Positions 1-12,080 of a DNA stretch of 64,000 bases are shown here, in pieces. The stretch comes from Puccinia triticina (Eukaryota > Basidiomycota > Pucciniomycetes > Pucciniales > Pucciniaceae), in NCBI RefSeq assembly GCF_026914185.1, contig NC_070558.1, positions 7,015,501 to 7,079,500 on the forward strand, in the 5' to 3' direction. The translations under genes and the position numbers were made by a program. The stretch's first letter is position 1, and the number at the start of each line of letters is the position of its first letter. The notes under the pieces are model-generated. The model was not told where the DNA came from. It saw only the letters and a list, made by a program, of their open reading frames with translations, and made no database searches.

Positions 1-810
1 AATCTGTGCTAGAAGTGCTACAGCTTCCTCTCAGGAGGGTATCTGGATTAGATAAGTTTAATCCAGCCACAGTTTTTTAGACTTCTCTCTGGACAGTCAA
101 GGTTCTTAATGGGAAACCTGAGGGACAGCCCTGCAACCTAGATTTTGAGGCAAAGGCCAAGTGATTATAAGGGACAGCCCTGTGATCAAGATAGAGGCAA
201 AGGCCTGTAGAATTGAAGGGACAGCCCTGTGATCAAGATAGAGGCAAAGGCCTGTAGAATTGGAGGGACAGCCCTGTGATCAAGGAGGAGGCAAAGCAAG
301 AAGAAAAGGCAGATCAAGCAAGACACAGAGTTGTACCTCTGAGATAATCAAGGTTCAGTGAAAGAGGTTACTTACTGTCAATATCCTAGGCGCCTGTGAC
401 GGTAGGTATACTGGGAGTAGAGTAGGCTCTTTGGTGGTGATCCTGGAGTTATCTGGGTGGTGGTTCTGGTGTACTGAAGTCTGTGGATCCGCCTCAGGCA
501 AGGGGGATCCTGACTACGAAAATTTTCACAGTTTGCTTATGTAATTTACATATGTACATGTGGTTTGGCGCGCCTAGTAGCGCTGACACGTCACAACTGC
601 GCAAGGGCGCTACAACTCAGTAACTCAGGGAAGGAGTATAGTTACAATGAATTGGTAAGTTGTAACTAGGGTTAAAATTGCATGAGGAAACAGAATATGA
701 AGTCAAAACAGGGATATCTCTTAAGATGAAAAAGATATAAAGTAATTTATATGTAACAAAGGTAGAACAGGCAGCTTTTTAGGTCAGCTGTGATGACTCT
801 AAGGCTGACA
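1..810 (-). repeat. Gypsy-1 3' LTR (partial)
   Basis: It matches 8923-9732 base for base over 810 bp and ends GGCTGACA. The missing first 207 bp are outside the window. It contains four tandem sub-repeats of about 47 bp starting GGGACAGCCCTG at 122, 171, 218 and 265. Confidence 0.97.
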
Positions 811-822
811 TTCCCTACCACC
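811..822 (-). other. Gypsy-1 polypurine tract
   Basis: On the minus strand GGTGGTAGGGAA abuts the 3' LTR (TGTCAGCC-side end). It is the expected plus-strand DNA primer. The non-autonomous element at 14642-29243 has a very similar tract (GGTGGTAGCAAA). Confidence 0.75.
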
Positions 823-847
823 AAAAGGGTTGGATTTCTGTAAGAAA

Positions 848-3800
848 TTAAACCACAGGGTTAGACCTCTTGTCACTTCTGAATTTCCTGAGAAGGATAG
901 CAGAGTCTGGGATGTCTTTCTCAAGGAGCCATTCATCATGATCAGCACTCATACCTTTGTATCTAGCTAAGTACATGATAACATCTCTGTTTTCCACTCT
1001 CAATCTCTTGTCTCTGAGAATCTTTTGTATGACTTTACTCTGAGGGGTTTTATCCATAGGGGGAATGACAACTTTGACTTTTTGTCTCAAAGGGAACTTG
1101 TCTGGATTGGGGTCCTTGTATGGTTTCACCAAGCTGACAGGAAATGTGGGATGTTTCCTGCTAAACTCTTCAGTCAGTATCACTTCTACAGCATTCTTCC
1201 CATGTAAAGCTTTCACAAGGAATGGTCCAGTGAAGGAGTCTCTCATCTTCTTAGGGCCAGACAGGTTGTTGAAGTTTGCTGTGGATATTAGGACTTTATC
1301 ACCGACTTTAAAAGATGGTTCTTTGTGACTCTTGTCCCATCTTTCTTTGTTGTAGGATGTAGCTTCTGTTATGCATTGCTCAGCATGTTTTCTAGCTTTC
1401 TCAAAGATCTTTCCATAAGCAAGAGCAGTAGGATGAATGTCTACAGAGTCTTGCTTCAAGAAATTTCTGGGAAGGTTTGGGATCCAGCCTTTTTCCAGGA
1501 TGGCAGGAGGTTTTCCAGTGGTTGAATGTATGCTGGTGCAGTAAGCTAACTCAAGGATTGGTAGAAGTGAAACCCAATCATGAGTGTAACCATCATTGTC
1601 TTTGAATTCTAGACCATATGCACAAAACCTCCTGATCATGTCTTCAAGTGTTTGAATCATCCTCTCAGCTAATCCATCAGTCTGAGGGTGGTAAGCAGTG
1701 GAGAAGGAGAGTTTTGTTCCCAGCATACTATGTAAACCAGTCCAGAATTCAGATGTGAACTTAGGGTCTCTATCAGAGATGATGATTCTGGGGATGCCAG
1801 TCCTAGGCATTACTCTGTTCCAAAACAGTATGGCAGTGTCCATAGCAGAGTCATCCTTGAAGCAGGGTACAAATATAGGGGTCTTAGAGTATCTGTCCAC
1901 TATTACCAGACAAGCATTGAAACTAGCTGCTCCTCCAGGGGACAAAGAAGTTACCCAATCCATGTTAATAACATCCCATGGTTTTGAAGGTTCTTCAATT
2001 TTCATGAGCAGTCCAAATCTTTTGCCTGTGGCCTTATTTGCTTTCTGGCATCTATCACAGGAAGAGCAGTATTCACCAGTGTCTTGTTTCCAGTTAGCCC
2101 ACCAAGCAGTATCAGCTACTTTTTCTAAAGTCCTGTCTTCAGAAAAATGACCTGAGTATACACTGTCATGGCATTCATGCAAGATGGTGTTGATACTTTC
2201 TTTGTCAGCTAGGACTAGGACAGAGTTGTGTTTCTCTCTGAAGTAGATGAGGCCATCAAATATAGAGAACCTTCCTTCATCATATAGCTTTCTCCAAGGA
2301 TCTTGTAAGGAATTTTTCAGCTGGGCATCTTTAGCATCTTTCAACAAAAGTTCAGATAATATGGTAGTGTTCTTGTCTTGCTTGTAGCCTTCTCTCACTG
2401 AGTCAAAGAACTCATTCTTGAAAGTGGAAACATGTATGCCCATGATGGGGAATCTATCATCATCCTTGTCTTCTGGGTCATAAGCAGGGTTACTAGGATC
2501 ATTTGGCAAAGCCCATCTGCTCAGTCCATCAGCATTCTTGTGAATATTCCCATCTCTGTGGATTATGGTCATATTGCCTCTGTATTCCTGAATAGCAATC
2601 TGCCACCTGAGCATATGTCTATTGGGAGTCTTCATGTTCAGCAGTGATCTCAAAGCTGTGCAGTCTGTTACAACATGAAAGACACTGCCATCTAAGTAGT
2701 AATGGAGTTTTTCCAGGGCCCAGACTAGACATAAGCATTCAAGTTGACTAGCACCATATCTTGTTTCACTGTCCTTCAGTTGTCTGGATATGAAAACAAT
2801 GGGTCCTTCTTTTCTCACTCCATCAATGACTTGGACTTGATGTAAAGCAGCACCTAGACCAGTCATGCTAGCATCTACATATAGTGTGAAGGGATGGGCC
2901 CAGTCAGGAAACAGTAGCAATGGAGCTGTGGTCAGTTTCTCTTTTAACAAGTTGTAGGCTACTATTCTATGATGAGTCATCTCATATATGACATCAATCC
3001 TTGTCAGTTCAGTCAGAGGTTTTGCTATCTCTGCAAACTTCTCAATGTGTTGTCTGTAGTAGCCAGCAAAACCAAGAAATGATTGCATTTCTTTCCTACT
3101 ACTAGGCACAGGCTTTTGGAGAACAGCAGCTACTTTATTCTGGTCTATTCCTATGGCAATACCAGACACAAGATGACCTAGAGCTTTGATCTGATCGAAT
3201 CCAAAGTTACACTTCTTCAAGGAGATTTTCATGTTCATGTTAATAACAACTTTCAGGATCCTGTCTATCCTATTGAGGTGTTCCTCCCAAGTGTTGGACA
3301 TAATGATGATATCATCAATGTAGATAATGGCCCACTTCTCATCAATTTCCTTTCTGAATTCAATGTCCATCATTCTCTGGAAATGAGAGGGGGCATTCTT
3401 GATCCCAAAGGGCATTCTCAGGTACTCATAGATTCCTTTGTGCATAATAATCCTGAGTAGATGTCTGGAATCTTCTGCAATGACATTCTGGTGAAAACCT
3501 TTGAGTACATCCATGCTAGTCAGGTACTTAGCTTTAGCCAGATTGTTCAGAGTCTCACTGATCTTAGGAATGGGATACCTGTCTGAAGCAGTGTAGGAAT
3601 TCAAAGCTCTGAAGTCTCCTACCATTCTGGACTTTCCATTGTGCCAGGCAATGATCACAGGAGTAGTGATCTCAACTACATCATTATGACCAACTTTCCT
3701 TAGAACATTCAGTTTTACTAGCTCTTCAATGTGTTGCTCAAGAGCTTCTCTGCTTTTGGGGCTGGCAGGATAAGGAGGTCTTCTGAGGAGAGGAGGGTAA

Positions 3801-6800
3801 GGTCTCTCAGTTGTCAACTTGATATGAACTTCATGACCCTTAATGGCACCAAGGGGCTGATTGGTGTTGGAGAAGGCAAGGTTGTTATTGTAGAGGACTT
3901 CAAACAGTTTCTCCTTTTGCTCAATAGTCAACTTATCACTGAATTTGGCTTCACAGAGTTCTTCTATAATAAATTTCTGCAGTTGAGGATGGGACTTCTT
4001 TACAGCAGAAATTTCATTAGAAGGGCTCATTTTCTCCAGATGATGAGACTTAAAGCTGAATTTCTTCCTCTTGTTCTCATTTCCAATGGTAAAGAATCTC
4101 TCTTTGCTGTTTGTGATGTCAAAGCCATAAAGAGACATGTAATCATTTCCAAGGATAAGATAGTTAATTCTTGCATTTTTCATGACTACAAATTCTGTTA
4201 GAATTCTAATAGAACCTTTAGTGTGAGGAAAAATCAAAGCCATTTCTATTATGCCCATTGGCTGTAATTGGTCACTACAGCTGTGGAATTTAGCATGGTT
4301 AATTGGCATGAGCTTGTTTTCCCATTCTGGTAATATAGAATCTAGCAATTTGTTGCTGATGATTGAGCAAGAAGCTCCACTATCAAGAAGACATGATTGT
4401 TCTCTGGATTCAATGAGGACAGTAGTAAGATTTGCTTTTCCAGTAAGATGAGCTTTTCCTCTATCAGGCTTGAATTTCATTAGTCTAGCATCTTCTATGT
4501 GGGAAGACTGGCAGGATTTGTCCCAGGTCTGAGGTTGATGAGTTTCAGCTTGAATTTCAGCAATGGAGAAGTCTTGGTTTATCTCACACTCTACAGCATG
4601 TGTTCCAAAGTCAAAATCAACTAAGGGATCATAATTGGCACCATTTCCATTGTCCATGGCAAGAATCATGTGATTGGTTCTATGGTTCTCTTCTTCTTCA
4701 TCTAGTTCTGATTCAGACTTGTGTGGTTCACCTTGGTCTTCTCCATTGTCACTCTTGGGATCATCATCATCATCCATTCCTACATTATTGATTCTGTTCT
4801 TCTTCTTAGGGCATTCCCTGGAGAAGTGACCAGTTTGTTTACAGAAATGGCATATAAGTTTTTCTTTCTCAGGGGCAGAGACAGGATTCTTTTTGGCAGA
4901 GGAGTCAGTTGGCTTATCAGTTTTCTCAGGGGCAGGATTGCTTCTCCATTGGGATCTGTTTGGAGTGTTATAATTATTTGTCACAGGCTTGTTCTTTTTC
5001 ATGACTCTGTCTATGACCTCTTCAGCAATTATAACCATATCCTCAAAACTCATTTCAGTGGCATCTCTTTTGTATCTGCTTTTAATAGCATGCTCAAGGT
5101 TTGGAGGGCACTGCTTTAAGATCTTCTCACAAATAAGGTACTGACTGAGTTCAGGTTGATAAGCTTTCAGTCTTTCTCTCTGATTACCAAACCATTTATG
5201 GATTTTCCTCCCATCATAGGCAAAGTGATCATTCTCAAACTCTTGTTGCATTTTCCATTTCCAGTTCTCAGTGCCAAACTTATTTCTGATGGCATTCTTC
5301 CACCAAGCCCAAGATTTGTTTCCATACTCATCTCTGATGCCTAGGTACCAATTCCTTGCAGTGTCAGTTAACAAGATTGTTAATCTACTGATTATCATGT
5401 TATCCAGCATCAAGTAGTCTCTAACCAGGATATCAGTATTTTTAATCCAAAGTTCATGATTGTAAGGCAATTCTCCAGAGAATTTCTCCCAGTCTCCATT
5501 TTTGGGGATACCTTTCCACAGTTCTTTCCTCATTTCAAAGTCTATAGCTCCATGATCAATGTAGGGGAATTCCTCTTGGGTCTTAGTATCAGTAGTATTG
5601 CTAGCAGGCTTAGTAAAGTGATCTCTTGGTGGTCTCTGTGGTTCAGGAGTAGGAACAGGAGGAGTTGGTCTGTGTTCCTGTTGTTGCTCATGGTGGACAT
5701 TCTGGAAGGGATTATTGTACAAGAGATGAGGGGGTTGGTCTCTGTCATCTGGTATTAACACGGAATCCAGCTTTGAGCTCACGGTGTTTACTACAGAAGA
5801 TATGTCACTGAATCTTCTCTTAGATTGTTCAAACCTGTTGTGTTCATTGGCATGAAGGTCATTGATCTGATTATCAATGGAAGTAAGATTGTTGCTCACT
5901 TTCTCTTCAAAATCTTTCAGATTTTGGCCAATTGTATCCATGTTAGAATGACATTGTGATTCATTTACCAGAATCAAATCTTGAACTGTCTCAAACTTAT
6001 CATCTATGTGTTTCTTCAGTTGTTCTAACACATTGTTATTCACTGTGGATTTCTCTCTGGCACTTTCTCCTATGTTGTTCAGGATTTGATCAAGCAAAAA
6101 GGGAATGAATTCATTTTTAAATAGATCAAGAATGGAATGATTCAGGACATCTTTAAAATTGCTGACACAAGATTCAAGAAGAGTACCAGGAATGGTTTCA
6201 ACAGTACCAGATAATTCAGAGAGAAATTTGGAGAACAATACTTGTAATTTTTCTTCTAGAAACAAGGGGCCATTTCTAGACATTTCAGAGTTAAGATTAT
6301 TGAGAAAAAATTCTCTATTTGAAGGATCAGAGAGATTATCAATATCTAAACTGAGGCCTAGTGGTGAATCACTACTTAAGGAACTTTTAGGTAAAGATTC
6401 ATCTAATAAGGGCCTCTCCCTCTGGCTCTCCCTCGTCCATAGCCTCTCCTCACTCCTCGTGTGGCTCTCATCAAGTATTCTCCTATTTCTAGAACTCTCT
6501 GAGTGTCGTCCTGAGGGCGTCTCCAGTTCCTCCCTGATCCTCTCCAGTTGTTTTGAGGAGGAGGGGGGTTGTGGCCTGCGAATTCTTGCGGCATTTGCGG
6601 ATAATGGGGTGGATTGTAGCCGCCAGTTTGAAGATGCGGGCTGGGGCGGAATAATTGAACCACCTCTCGCGGTATAGAAGCTGGTGGCTGCCTCGCTTGG
6701 AGCGTCTGCGTCGGTTGCGGCGGCGGCAAGGGAGTTCCTTGGTAGTTCTGATTCTCTGGGCGCATTTGAGGCTGCGTCTGTGGACGGGATTCTGGAAGAT

Positions 6801-7627
6801 TGGGAAGGATAGGAGCCTGGAACTCCTGCGCCAAGGCTCGGTGCTGAAAACCCATAGGCTCTGGAGTCGGCGTGACTAGTAAAGGCTGCTGGCTGGCGTG
6901 CGGTATCATTGCTAGCTGCGAAGGAGCTCGGATTTGTAGCGCGGTCGAGTTCGGCGGCCCGTTGCCGTTGTTCTGGCGCGTCAGAGATATTTCTAGATTG
7001 TTGAGTTCCTCTCTGGGGATCCAATCCTGACACAGGCGTATCCCGTCGTTCCTCCCAACCAGATCTATGATCATTTCTTGGGTCATTGAGGCTTGGGAGA
7101 GGAGACGCCTCATAGTTAATATGTTCTGCGCTTCCCTGGCGCGGACAAAAAGGTCGAATTGTTTGTTGAACATACTGATGAGGCTGGATAACTCCTCCTC
7201 TTCCGGGATAAGGTCCATGGGTCCTGAGGACGCTTCCCGTCGAGGGCTCTGAGTGTACGGAAGGAGGGCTAGATTGGACGGCGCCGTGGGTCTCATGCCC
7301 TCTGGGTTGATAGGCTGGGAGGGCGGCTGACTCGTCTGAGGAGGGTTCACCGTCAAATCTATTTGTTCCCTGCCGACAGGCCGTGGAACCGGCGTGGATC
7401 TGCTCGACGCTAGAGCTATGGACGTTTCTCTCGGCTGGTATAGAGCCGGAGGGATCCCGGTATCTGGGGGGAGCGGCTCCTCTTCCGGGAGCTTGAGGAA
7501 ATCCTCCTGTAGAGGCGGCAAGGCTGCTTCTAGCCCTTCGAAGCCGTTCTTCGGCGGCTGGGCTAAGGCGGTACCGGTGGCGGAGCTCTTCGGAGAGGTC
7601 TCGGCCATTTCTAAGGTGAGGAGGCAT
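848..7627 (-). CDS. Gypsy-1 gag-pol polyprotein (2259 aa)
   Basis: A single open frame carries all retrotransposon functions. Residues 1 to about 405 are low-complexity, Ser/Pro/Arg-rich and overlap another ORF in the +1 frame. Then come a coiled gag region, a CCHC zinc knuckle ([14 protein letters not shown], about 926-940), an aspartic protease (LLDSGAS, about 1079), a reverse transcriptase (YIDD box, about 1434), RNase H (YVDAS about 1579, later VTD and DGLSR acidic residues), an integrase with HHCC finger (about 1820-1862) and D,D-35-E residues ([19 protein letters not shown]), and a chromodomain (about 2190-2245). All catalytic residues I can check are present. The ATG at 7627 lies inside a predicted 91-nt intron (7611-7701), so unspliced RNA would be needed for this start. 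No stop or frameshift is seen. Confidence 0.95.
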   Translation of the reverse strand: MPPHLRNGRDLSEELRHRYRLSPAAEERLRRARSSLAASTGGFPQAPGRGAAPPRYRDPSGSIPAERNVHSSSVEQIHAGSTACRQGTNRFDGEPSSDESAALPAYQPRGHETHGAVQSSPPSVHSEPSTGSVLRTHGPYPGRGGVIQPHQYVQQTIRPFCPRQGSAEHINYEASPLPSLNDPRNDHRSGWEERRDTPVSGLDPQRGTQQSRNISDAPEQRQRAAELDRATNPSSFAASNDTARQPAAFTSHADSRAYGFSAPSLGAGVPGSYPSQSSRIPSTDAASNAPRESELPRNSLAAAATDADAPSEAATSFYTARGGSIIPPQPASSNWRLQSTPLSANAARIRRPQPPSSSKQLERIREELETPSGRHSESSRNRRILDESHTRSEERLWTRESQRERPLLDESLPKSSLSSDSPLGLSLDIDNLSDPSNREFFLNNLNSEMSRNGPLFLEEKLQVLFSKFLSELSGTVETIPGTLLESCVSNFKDVLNHSILDLFKNEFIPFLLDQILNNIGESAREKSTVNNNVLEQLKKHIDDKFETVQDLILVNESQCHSNMDTIGQNLKDFEEKVSNNLTSIDNQINDLHANEHNRFEQSKRRFSDISSVVNTVSSKLDSVLIPDDRDQPPHLLYNNPFQNVHHEQQQEHRPTPPVPTPEPQRPPRDHFTKPASNTTDTKTQEEFPYIDHGAIDFEMRKELWKGIPKNGDWEKFSGELPYNHELWIKNTDILVRDYLMLDNMIISRLTILLTDTARNWYLGIRDEYGNKSWAWWKNAIRNKFGTENWKWKMQQEFENDHFAYDGRKIHKWFGNQRERLKAYQPELSQYLICEKILKQCPPNLEHAIKSRYKRDATEMSFEDMVIIAEEVIDRVMKKNKPVTNNYNTPNRSQWRSNPAPEKTDKPTDSSAKKNPVSAPEKEKLICHFCKQTGHFSRECPKKKNRINNVGMDDDDDPKSDNGEDQGEPHKSESELDEEEENHRTNHMILAMDNGNGANYDPLVDFDFGTHAVECEINQDFSIAEIQAETHQPQTWDKSCQSSHIEDARLMKFKPDRGKAHLTGKANLTTVLIESREQSCLLDSGASCSIISNKLLDSILPEWENKLMPINHAKFHSCSDQLQPMGIIEMALIFPHTKGSIRILTEFVVMKNARINYLILGNDYMSLYGFDITNSKERFFTIGNENKRKKFSFKSHHLEKMSPSNEISAVKKSHPQLQKFIIEELCEAKFSDKLTIEQKEKLFEVLYNNNLAFSNTNQPLGAIKGHEVHIKLTTERPYPPLLRRPPYPASPKSREALEQHIEELVKLNVLRKVGHNDVVEITTPVIIAWHNGKSRMVGDFRALNSYTASDRYPIPKISETLNNLAKAKYLTSMDVLKGFHQNVIAEDSRHLLRIIMHKGIYEYLRMPFGIKNAPSHFQRMMDIEFRKEIDEKWAIIYIDDIIIMSNTWEEHLNRIDRILKVVINMNMKISLKKCNFGFDQIKALGHLVSGIAIGIDQNKVAAVLQKPVPSSRKEMQSFLGFAGYYRQHIEKFAEIAKPLTELTRIDVIYEMTHHRIVAYNLLKEKLTTAPLLLFPDWAHPFTLYVDASMTGLGAALHQVQVIDGVRKEGPIVFISRQLKDSETRYGASQLECLCLVWALEKLHYYLDGSVFHVVTDCTALRSLLNMKTPNRHMLRWQIAIQEYRGNMTIIHRDGNIHKNADGLSRWALPNDPSNPAYDPEDKDDDRFPIMGIHVSTFKNEFFDSVREGYKQDKNTTILSELLLKDAKDAQLKNSLQDPWRKLYDEGRFSIFDGLIYFREKHNSVLVLADKESINTILHECHDSVYSGHFSEDRTLEKVADTAWWANWKQDTGEYCSSCDRCQKANKATGKRFGLLMKIEEPSKPWDVINMDWVTSLSPGGAASFNACLVIVDRYSKTPIFVPCFKDDSAMDTAILFWNRVMPRTGIPRIIISDRDPKFTSEFWTGLHSMLGTKLSFSTAYHPQTDGLAERMIQTLEDMIRRFCAYGLEFKDNDGYTHDWVSLLPILELAYCTSIHSTTGKPPAILEKGWIPNLPRNFLKQDSVDIHPTALAYGKIFEKARKHAEQCITEATSYNKERWDKSHKEPSFKVGDKVLISTANFNNLSGPKKMRDSFTGPFLVKALHGKNAVEVILTEEFSRKHPTFPVSLVKPYKDPNPDKFPLRQKVKVVIPPMDKTPQSKVIQKILRDKRLRVENRDVIMYLARYKGMSADHDEWLLEKDIPDSAILLRKFRSDKRSNPVV
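6403..7608 (-). CDS. Gypsy-1 overprinted +1-frame ORF (401 aa), unknown function
   Basis: An ATG 19 nt downstream of the gag-pol ATG, in better Kozak context (GAAATGG), opens a 401-codon frame in the +1 phase of gag-pol. The product has a Pro/Glu-rich N-terminus and a predicted helical segment (about residues 120-200) containing [14 protein letters not shown] and W-P. After a Pro/Gln-rich middle it ends in a strongly basic RG-rich tail ([12 protein letters not shown]), typical of RNA binding. The same helical block recurs in the +1 ORF of Gypsy-3 (18223-18777). A splice from 7702 (CAAG|GTATTT) to 7610 (CTTAG|AA) joins a basic leader exon in frame to this ATG. Seen: open frame, phase and shared block. 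Inferred: that it is translated. It does not resemble a family I know. Confidence 0.7.
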   Translation of the reverse strand: MAETSPKSSATGTALAQPPKNGFEGLEAALPPLQEDFLKLPEEEPLPPDTGIPPALYQPRETSIALASSRSTPVPRPVGREQIDLTVNPPQTSQPPSQPINPEGMRPTAPSNLALLPYTQSPRREASSGPMDLIPEEEELSSLISMFNKQFDLFVRAREAQNILTMRRLLSQASMTQEMIIDLVGRNDGIRLCQDWIPREELNNLEISLTRQNNGNGPPNSTALQIRAPSQLAMIPHASQQPLLVTPTPEPMGFQHRALAQEFQAPILPNLPESRPQTQPQMRPENQNYQGTPLPPPQPTQTLQARQPPASIPREVVQLFRPSPHLQTGGYNPPHYPQMPQEFAGHNPPPPQNNWRGSGRNWRRPQDDTQRVLEIGEYLMRATRGVRRGYGRGRARGRGPY

Positions 7628-7701
7628 CGTGATAAGGAGTAAGAGAGGTTAATTTAAGCGGAAAGAGAAAGTTTTTAAGAATTAATTCAAGGTTAAAATA
7701 C

Positions 7702-8030
7702 CTTGGGACTTAGGTTTAGAAGATAACCTTTTACTTTTACGCGTTGTAGTAGAGGTTTTTTTCTTAGTTTCCTTTGCGCTGGGTTTCGCGGCGGATTTTG
7801 AGGTCCAATCAGAGATATTAACAGCGGCGGTGACCTTGCGGCGACGGACTTTTGGGTATTTAGTAGTAGCAATAGGGGTCCAAGAGGAACTATTGATCCA
7901 GTTTCCTTCTTTTGTAAGGGTCCAGTAGACCCTCACTGATGAAGACAAGGAAACCGGGGCCAAAGGGGATGAGGCCGGAGCCTTTGGGAACTTTCTAGTT
8001 CCAAACGGTGGGGGACTCGATTGCAAAGGG
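7702..8030 (-). CDS. Gypsy-1 leader exon, basic, splices into the +1 ORF
   Basis: An open frame of about 109 codons, rich in Lys/Arg/Ser/Thr (KKKTSTTTRKSKR near its end), with no in-frame ATG at its start. It can be entered through an acceptor CGGCTAG|C at 8031/8030. It leaves through donor CAAG|GTATTT at 7702/7701 in phase 1. Joined to acceptor CTTAG|AA at 7610 it gives GAA-ATG, in frame with the 401-aa ORF. If unspliced, the frame stops at 7682. Further upstream, 8332-8465 holds another open stretch (about 44 codons) entered by AAAG|TG. Exon status is predicted from splice motifs only. Confidence 0.5.
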
Positions 8031-8697
8031 CTAGCCGGGAGAGAGGGAAGCTCTCTCTGGTAAGTACAACTAGACAGAATGAGAGAAAGTGGAAAGGAGC
8101 TTACCTAGCCGGGAGAGAGGGAAGCTCTCTGCCGGACTAAGGAAGCAGAGGGTGAAGACTAAGTACAAGGGAGAACTAGGATTATGTAATCTAGTGACAT
8201 GTCTGTGTAAGCCTATGGTGAGCAGGGCTTACATCTTTCGGATCAGTTACGCGGTTGTCGTCGCAATTTTCGTCTTCTGCGCTAGTCTGCGCCGTTACGA
8301 ATTTTTTTACGGTCAATTGCGGCAATTATAGTTAAGAAGCAGGAGAATCTTTTGAGCGTACTCCGTTTTTCTCTATCTCTTCTTGATCCGAAGATATAGA
8401 GGGTTCTGGGGAGGATAAGTCCGACAAAGGGATAAATAGCGGCGCGGAGGAGTCGCAGTTCTGCACTTTCACGAGTACACAGGACGTAAAAAAAATTTTC
8501 AAGGGTTCAGTTAGGAAATTTATCAATGTGAAAGCAATTTTGGATGATTTTAGAAGAATTTTAGCGTTAGAAAGATATGTAGAAAAAATTTTTTAAGGTG
8601 ATTTTTCGAATTTTTAGAGTTTTTTGTTTGATTTAGTCAAGAGGATCAGTCTTTTGGCTTTATAGCAGTCTAGAATTATGAAAAGGTGAGTATATTT

Positions 8698-8715
8698 CCC
8701 GATGAGGCCCCCAAT
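8698..8715 (-). other. Gypsy-1 primer-binding site
   Basis: On the minus strand TGGGGGCCTCATCGGGAA starts 2 nt after the 5' LTR. Gypsy-3 has TGGGGGTCTGGCCGGGAA at the same place, so both probably use related tRNA primers ending in CCCCCA. I do not assign the tRNA. Confidence 0.6.
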
Positions 8716-9732
8716 TGTGAGCCTGAGTCTCTATAGTGACAGCAGGACACAAGGAATGGGGGACAACAGTTTGATTTCTTGGGATAAAGAAAATACAACT
8801 GTAAGAGAAAAAGAGAAAGAGAGAGAAAGAAACCAAGCAGGATAAGATAGAAGAGAAGTACTAGGTTATTCTAGTGGGAATGCACGTCCACTGGCAATGC
8901 TACTCTTCAGAAGAGTGCTGCTAATCTGTGCTAGAAGTGCTACAGCTTCCTCTCAGGAGGGTATCTGGATTAGATAAGTTTAATCCAGCCACAGTTTTTT
9001 AGACTTCTCTCTGGACAGTCAAGGTTCTTAATGGGAAACCTGAGGGACAGCCCTGCAACCTAGATTTTGAGGCAAAGGCCAAGTGATTATAAGGGACAGC
9101 CCTGTGATCAAGATAGAGGCAAAGGCCTGTAGAATTGAAGGGACAGCCCTGTGATCAAGATAGAGGCAAAGGCCTGTAGAATTGGAGGGACAGCCCTGTG
9201 ATCAAGGAGGAGGCAAAGCAAGAAGAAAAGGCAGATCAAGCAAGACACAGAGTTGTACCTCTGAGATAATCAAGGTTCAGTGAAAGAGGTTACTTACTGT
9301 CAATATCCTAGGCGCCTGTGACGGTAGGTATACTGGGAGTAGAGTAGGCTCTTTGGTGGTGATCCTGGAGTTATCTGGGTGGTGGTTCTGGTGTACTGAA
9401 GTCTGTGGATCCGCCTCAGGCAAGGGGGATCCTGACTACGAAAATTTTCACAGTTTGCTTATGTAATTTACATATGTACATGTGGTTTGGCGCGCCTAGT
9501 AGCGCTGACACGTCACAACTGCGCAAGGGCGCTACAACTCAGTAACTCAGGGAAGGAGTATAGTTACAATGAATTGGTAAGTTGTAACTAGGGTTAAAAT
9601 TGCATGAGGAAACAGAATATGAAGTCAAAACAGGGATATCTCTTAAGATGAAAAAGATATAAAGTAATTTATATGTAACAAAGGTAGAACAGGCAGCTTT
9701 TTAGGTCAGCTGTGATGACTCTAAGGCTGACA
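8716..9732 (-). repeat. Gypsy-1 5' LTR (1017 bp)
   Basis: Imperfect terminal inverted octamers TGTGAGCC/GGCTGACA. It contains the four 47-bp sub-repeats (from about 9044) and, on the coding strand, a perfect splice donor A|GTAAGT at 9298/9297. That donor could join the leader to downstream exons and skip the PBS region. Confidence 0.95.
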
Positions 9733-9947
9733 CCACCTTTCATCTTTTTCCCCGCTACTCCTCCTCTCCTCCTCATACCCTACAGGTACAAGTAGTCAGC
9801 TCATAGTATTAGTCAGTCTAAGATTATAGTAGAAAAGCTACACCTTTCTTCTTTTTCTTAGTGTTACACTCATCCCCAGCAGTATTAGTCAGGAAGGCAG
9901 CTCTTATATCAGCATCCTTGGCATAGCTTACATTAGTACTAGTGTAG

Positions 9948-12080
9948 TTATACATTTCCCTTCCCAGCTCTATTCTCCCATTTGAGTAGTTCCACACCGT
10001 AGGCTGGAAACTTGCGCTCCCAACGCCCCTTATCGACCGGGCACAGTGTCACTTCGATGTTGCGCCCGCTCGGATCGGGAAGGATGAGCTTCTCGCCTGC
10101 CGTCGAAGAGAACGTCAATGTCGCCTTGAAGTCCATCAAGAAGGGCCTTCCCAAGATGAAAGGCCCGTCTGCCCGCGTGATCCAGAAGTGGCAGGAGCCC
10201 ACTATTGAACAACCAATCCTTATAGGTACCTCTTTGGCAACACCGATCAGCTCGCAAGCCTGATTGTTGATCCCATAAACGGCTGAGCTGAAGTTGACCC
10301 GTGGCGTAAGATTGAGCTTGGCTGCCATCGTGTCGGAGATAAGGTTGAGTTGAGAGCCCGAGTCCACCAGCGGCGACGAGATTGCCTCTCCCTCTCCCAC
10401 GCCGCGGTTAAGGTAGCCGAGTGGACAGGAATAAAGAATGGGGTCAAATTCACCGTCTGGATCAATTCCCTCAGCCAGCGTACCCGAATTGACCTTCAGA
10501 TCCTCGGATCCGACCTCCACTCGACGGCGAGATACCCACTTCTTCACGCCTTCCGCGATGGCAGGAGACGCGGCGCACAGCTTGGAAACCGTCACCCGAG
10601 GAACCTCCAAATCACCAATTGTTTGAAGCAGCTCATCGACCACCTCAGGCTGCTCCCTCAGGACGTCTCGCTCGAACCGAACCTTTGGCTGAGATCCCGA
10701 AGCTTTTGACGGGGTAGCTGGTCGGCTAGGAACGCCCTTAGCGGCAGGAGCATCGGAGTCAGGTCCATTCATGATCCGATCGAACAGCTCGGGATCTTCC
10801 GTCGGATCGGTCTTGCTGGGCTCAACCTCTTCTCGGGAGGGCTTTCGGATCGGCCGTCTCGCCTGCGAGGCAGGAGCCAATGGCGCCTTAAAGGGTCTAG
10901 ACTCCTCGTGGCGCTTCCTGCCCGCCGGATCAGCTTCATAAGCGCCAGCGAACGACTGGGATGAGACCGCAGGTGGGTACCACATCGGCTCTAAAGATCC
11001 ACAACTGGCTTTGTACTCTGAGGAGGCCGCGTTGGCCAATTGACGGGTTTGAGTCGGCGGACGCGGCGGATTGGAGGAAGGAGGCCCTTGAAATGAGGCC
11101 ACCACGTGTCTGATTGGGCGACTGCGGTCGAATAGAATAAGTGCGCCGTTAGGAAGGAAGAAATTCGTCCCACGTTGCTCGACTAGACCCTCTTCCTTAT
11201 CCTTCTGAAGCTCCATACACCGAGATGTACCGTGCCTCTCGCGGTGACAATAGAAACAAACCAAAGGAGGCTTATCTGTCGTGTTCTGAGAGGAATTGTT
11301 CTTCAGATATTGCTCCAGAGACTGAAACATCCGAGTCAACTCGTCCATGGAGGGCGGCGGCGCCGACGTCGCTTTAGCTGGCACGGGCTTCCGTTCCTCC
11401 CCCATCTGCTTCATGATTTCATTCGAGGCCTGGAAGGGTGAGGCCACGGGCACCGTAGATCGAGAATCCTCGAAGGTAAGGGCGACCTGACCATCCATAA
11501 CTTCATCGACCGCGGCCTTGAGGACTTTGAATTCTGGGAGCCGACGCCGGTTATCGAGAGTGGTCAGCATGGCCTTGTCCTTAATTAGCTGATTTCTGAT
11601 GCGCTCCTGAAGACCGGGGGAGAAGGATTGGTAGAACTCCTTGCGAATCTCCTCCACCGAATCAATGTGCTTTCGAGAAACGAGGTAGGACTGAAGTGGA
11701 GCCCACGTCTTGCAGAATTCTTGGTATTTGGCAACCGTTGACACTCCGCCCTTGGCTTGCCAAGTCTCGACCAGCTTGCTTAAATCGCGCTCGGTGTACA
11801 ATGCTTTATCAACCTTTCCCCAGTATGAGAGCATTGAGGCCTTAAGCTTAGCCCAATCCGGCGGCTTGTAACCATTGAGCGTGACGAGAATCTTGAATAT
11901 ATCCGCAGTGACAAAACATCCTGCCTGACGAGCTCGATTGTAATCCAACGCATCATCGATCTCTGCGGATAACTCGTAGAACTCCAAGAACTCCTCAACG
12001 TCTTTTCCGTCGAAGATGCACGTCTTGTTTTGAGGCTTGATCTTCTTCATCTTTATAGCGGTGTTGAAGGATTCTGGCAT
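9948..12080 (-). CDS. Gypsy-2 gag-protease ORF (710 aa), pol not in window
   Basis: Retrotransposon capsid/protease ORF unrelated in sequence to Gypsy-1/3 gag. A retrotransposon gag-like helical domain occupies about residues 15-215. A CCHC knuckle (CFYCHRERHGTSRC) is at about 273-287. A Pro/Ser-rich linker follows, then an aspartic protease with active-site LVDSGSQLNLIS at about 570 and a second conserved patch ILGRPF near 640. The ORF stops at 9948. A further open stretch (about 9815-9940) follows in another frame, and the sequence then meets the Gypsy-1 LTR at 9732. Reverse transcriptase and integrase are absent from the window, lost or displaced left of position 1. The start ATG is supported by a PBS-bearing leader of about 450 nt upstream. 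Confidence 0.85.
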   Translation of the reverse strand: MPESFNTAIKMKKIKPQNKTCIFDGKDVEEFLEFYELSAEIDDALDYNRARQAGCFVTADIFKILVTLNGYKPPDWAKLKASMLSYWGKVDKALYTERDLSKLVETWQAKGGVSTVAKYQEFCKTWAPLQSYLVSRKHIDSVEEIRKEFYQSFSPGLQERIRNQLIKDKAMLTTLDNRRRLPEFKVLKAAVDEVMDGQVALTFEDSRSTVPVASPFQASNEIMKQMGEERKPVPAKATSAPPPSMDELTRMFQSLEQYLKNNSSQNTTDKPPLVCFYCHRERHGTSRCMELQKDKEEGLVEQRGTNFFLPNGALILFDRSRPIRHVVASFQGPPSSNPPRPPTQTRQLANAASSEYKASCGSLEPMWYPPAVSSQSFAGAYEADPAGRKRHEESRPFKAPLAPASQARRPIRKPSREEVEPSKTDPTEDPELFDRIMNGPDSDAPAAKGVPSRPATPSKASGSQPKVRFERDVLREQPEVVDELLQTIGDLEVPRVTVSKLCAASPAIAEGVKKWVSRRRVEVGSEDLKVNSGTLAEGIDPDGEFDPILYSCPLGYLNRGVGEGEAISSPLVDSGSQLNLISDTMAAKLNLTPRVNFSSAVYGINNQACELIGVAKEVPIRIGCSIVGSCHFWITRADGPFILGRPFLMDFKATLTFSSTAGEKLILPDPSGRNIEVTLCPVDKGRWERKFPAYGVELLKWENRAGKGNV

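Larger units (their letters stand above)
1..9732 (-). mobile_element. Gypsy-1: apparently intact Ty3/Gypsy chromovirus, left LTR cut by window edge
   Basis: Minus-strand LTR retrotransposon. The 5' LTR is 8716-9732 (1017 bp, TGTGAGCC...GGCTGACA). The 3' LTR is 1-810 and aligns without gaps to 8923-9732; I saw no mismatch. Between them lie PBS, leader exon, an overprinted ORF, an uninterrupted gag-pol ORF of 2259 codons with a C-terminal chromodomain, and a polypurine tract. The target duplication cannot be checked because the left flank is outside the window. The right flank (CCACC) runs into remains of another element, Gypsy-2. Near-identical LTRs and an open polyprotein frame indicate a very recent insertion. 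Confidence 0.95.
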
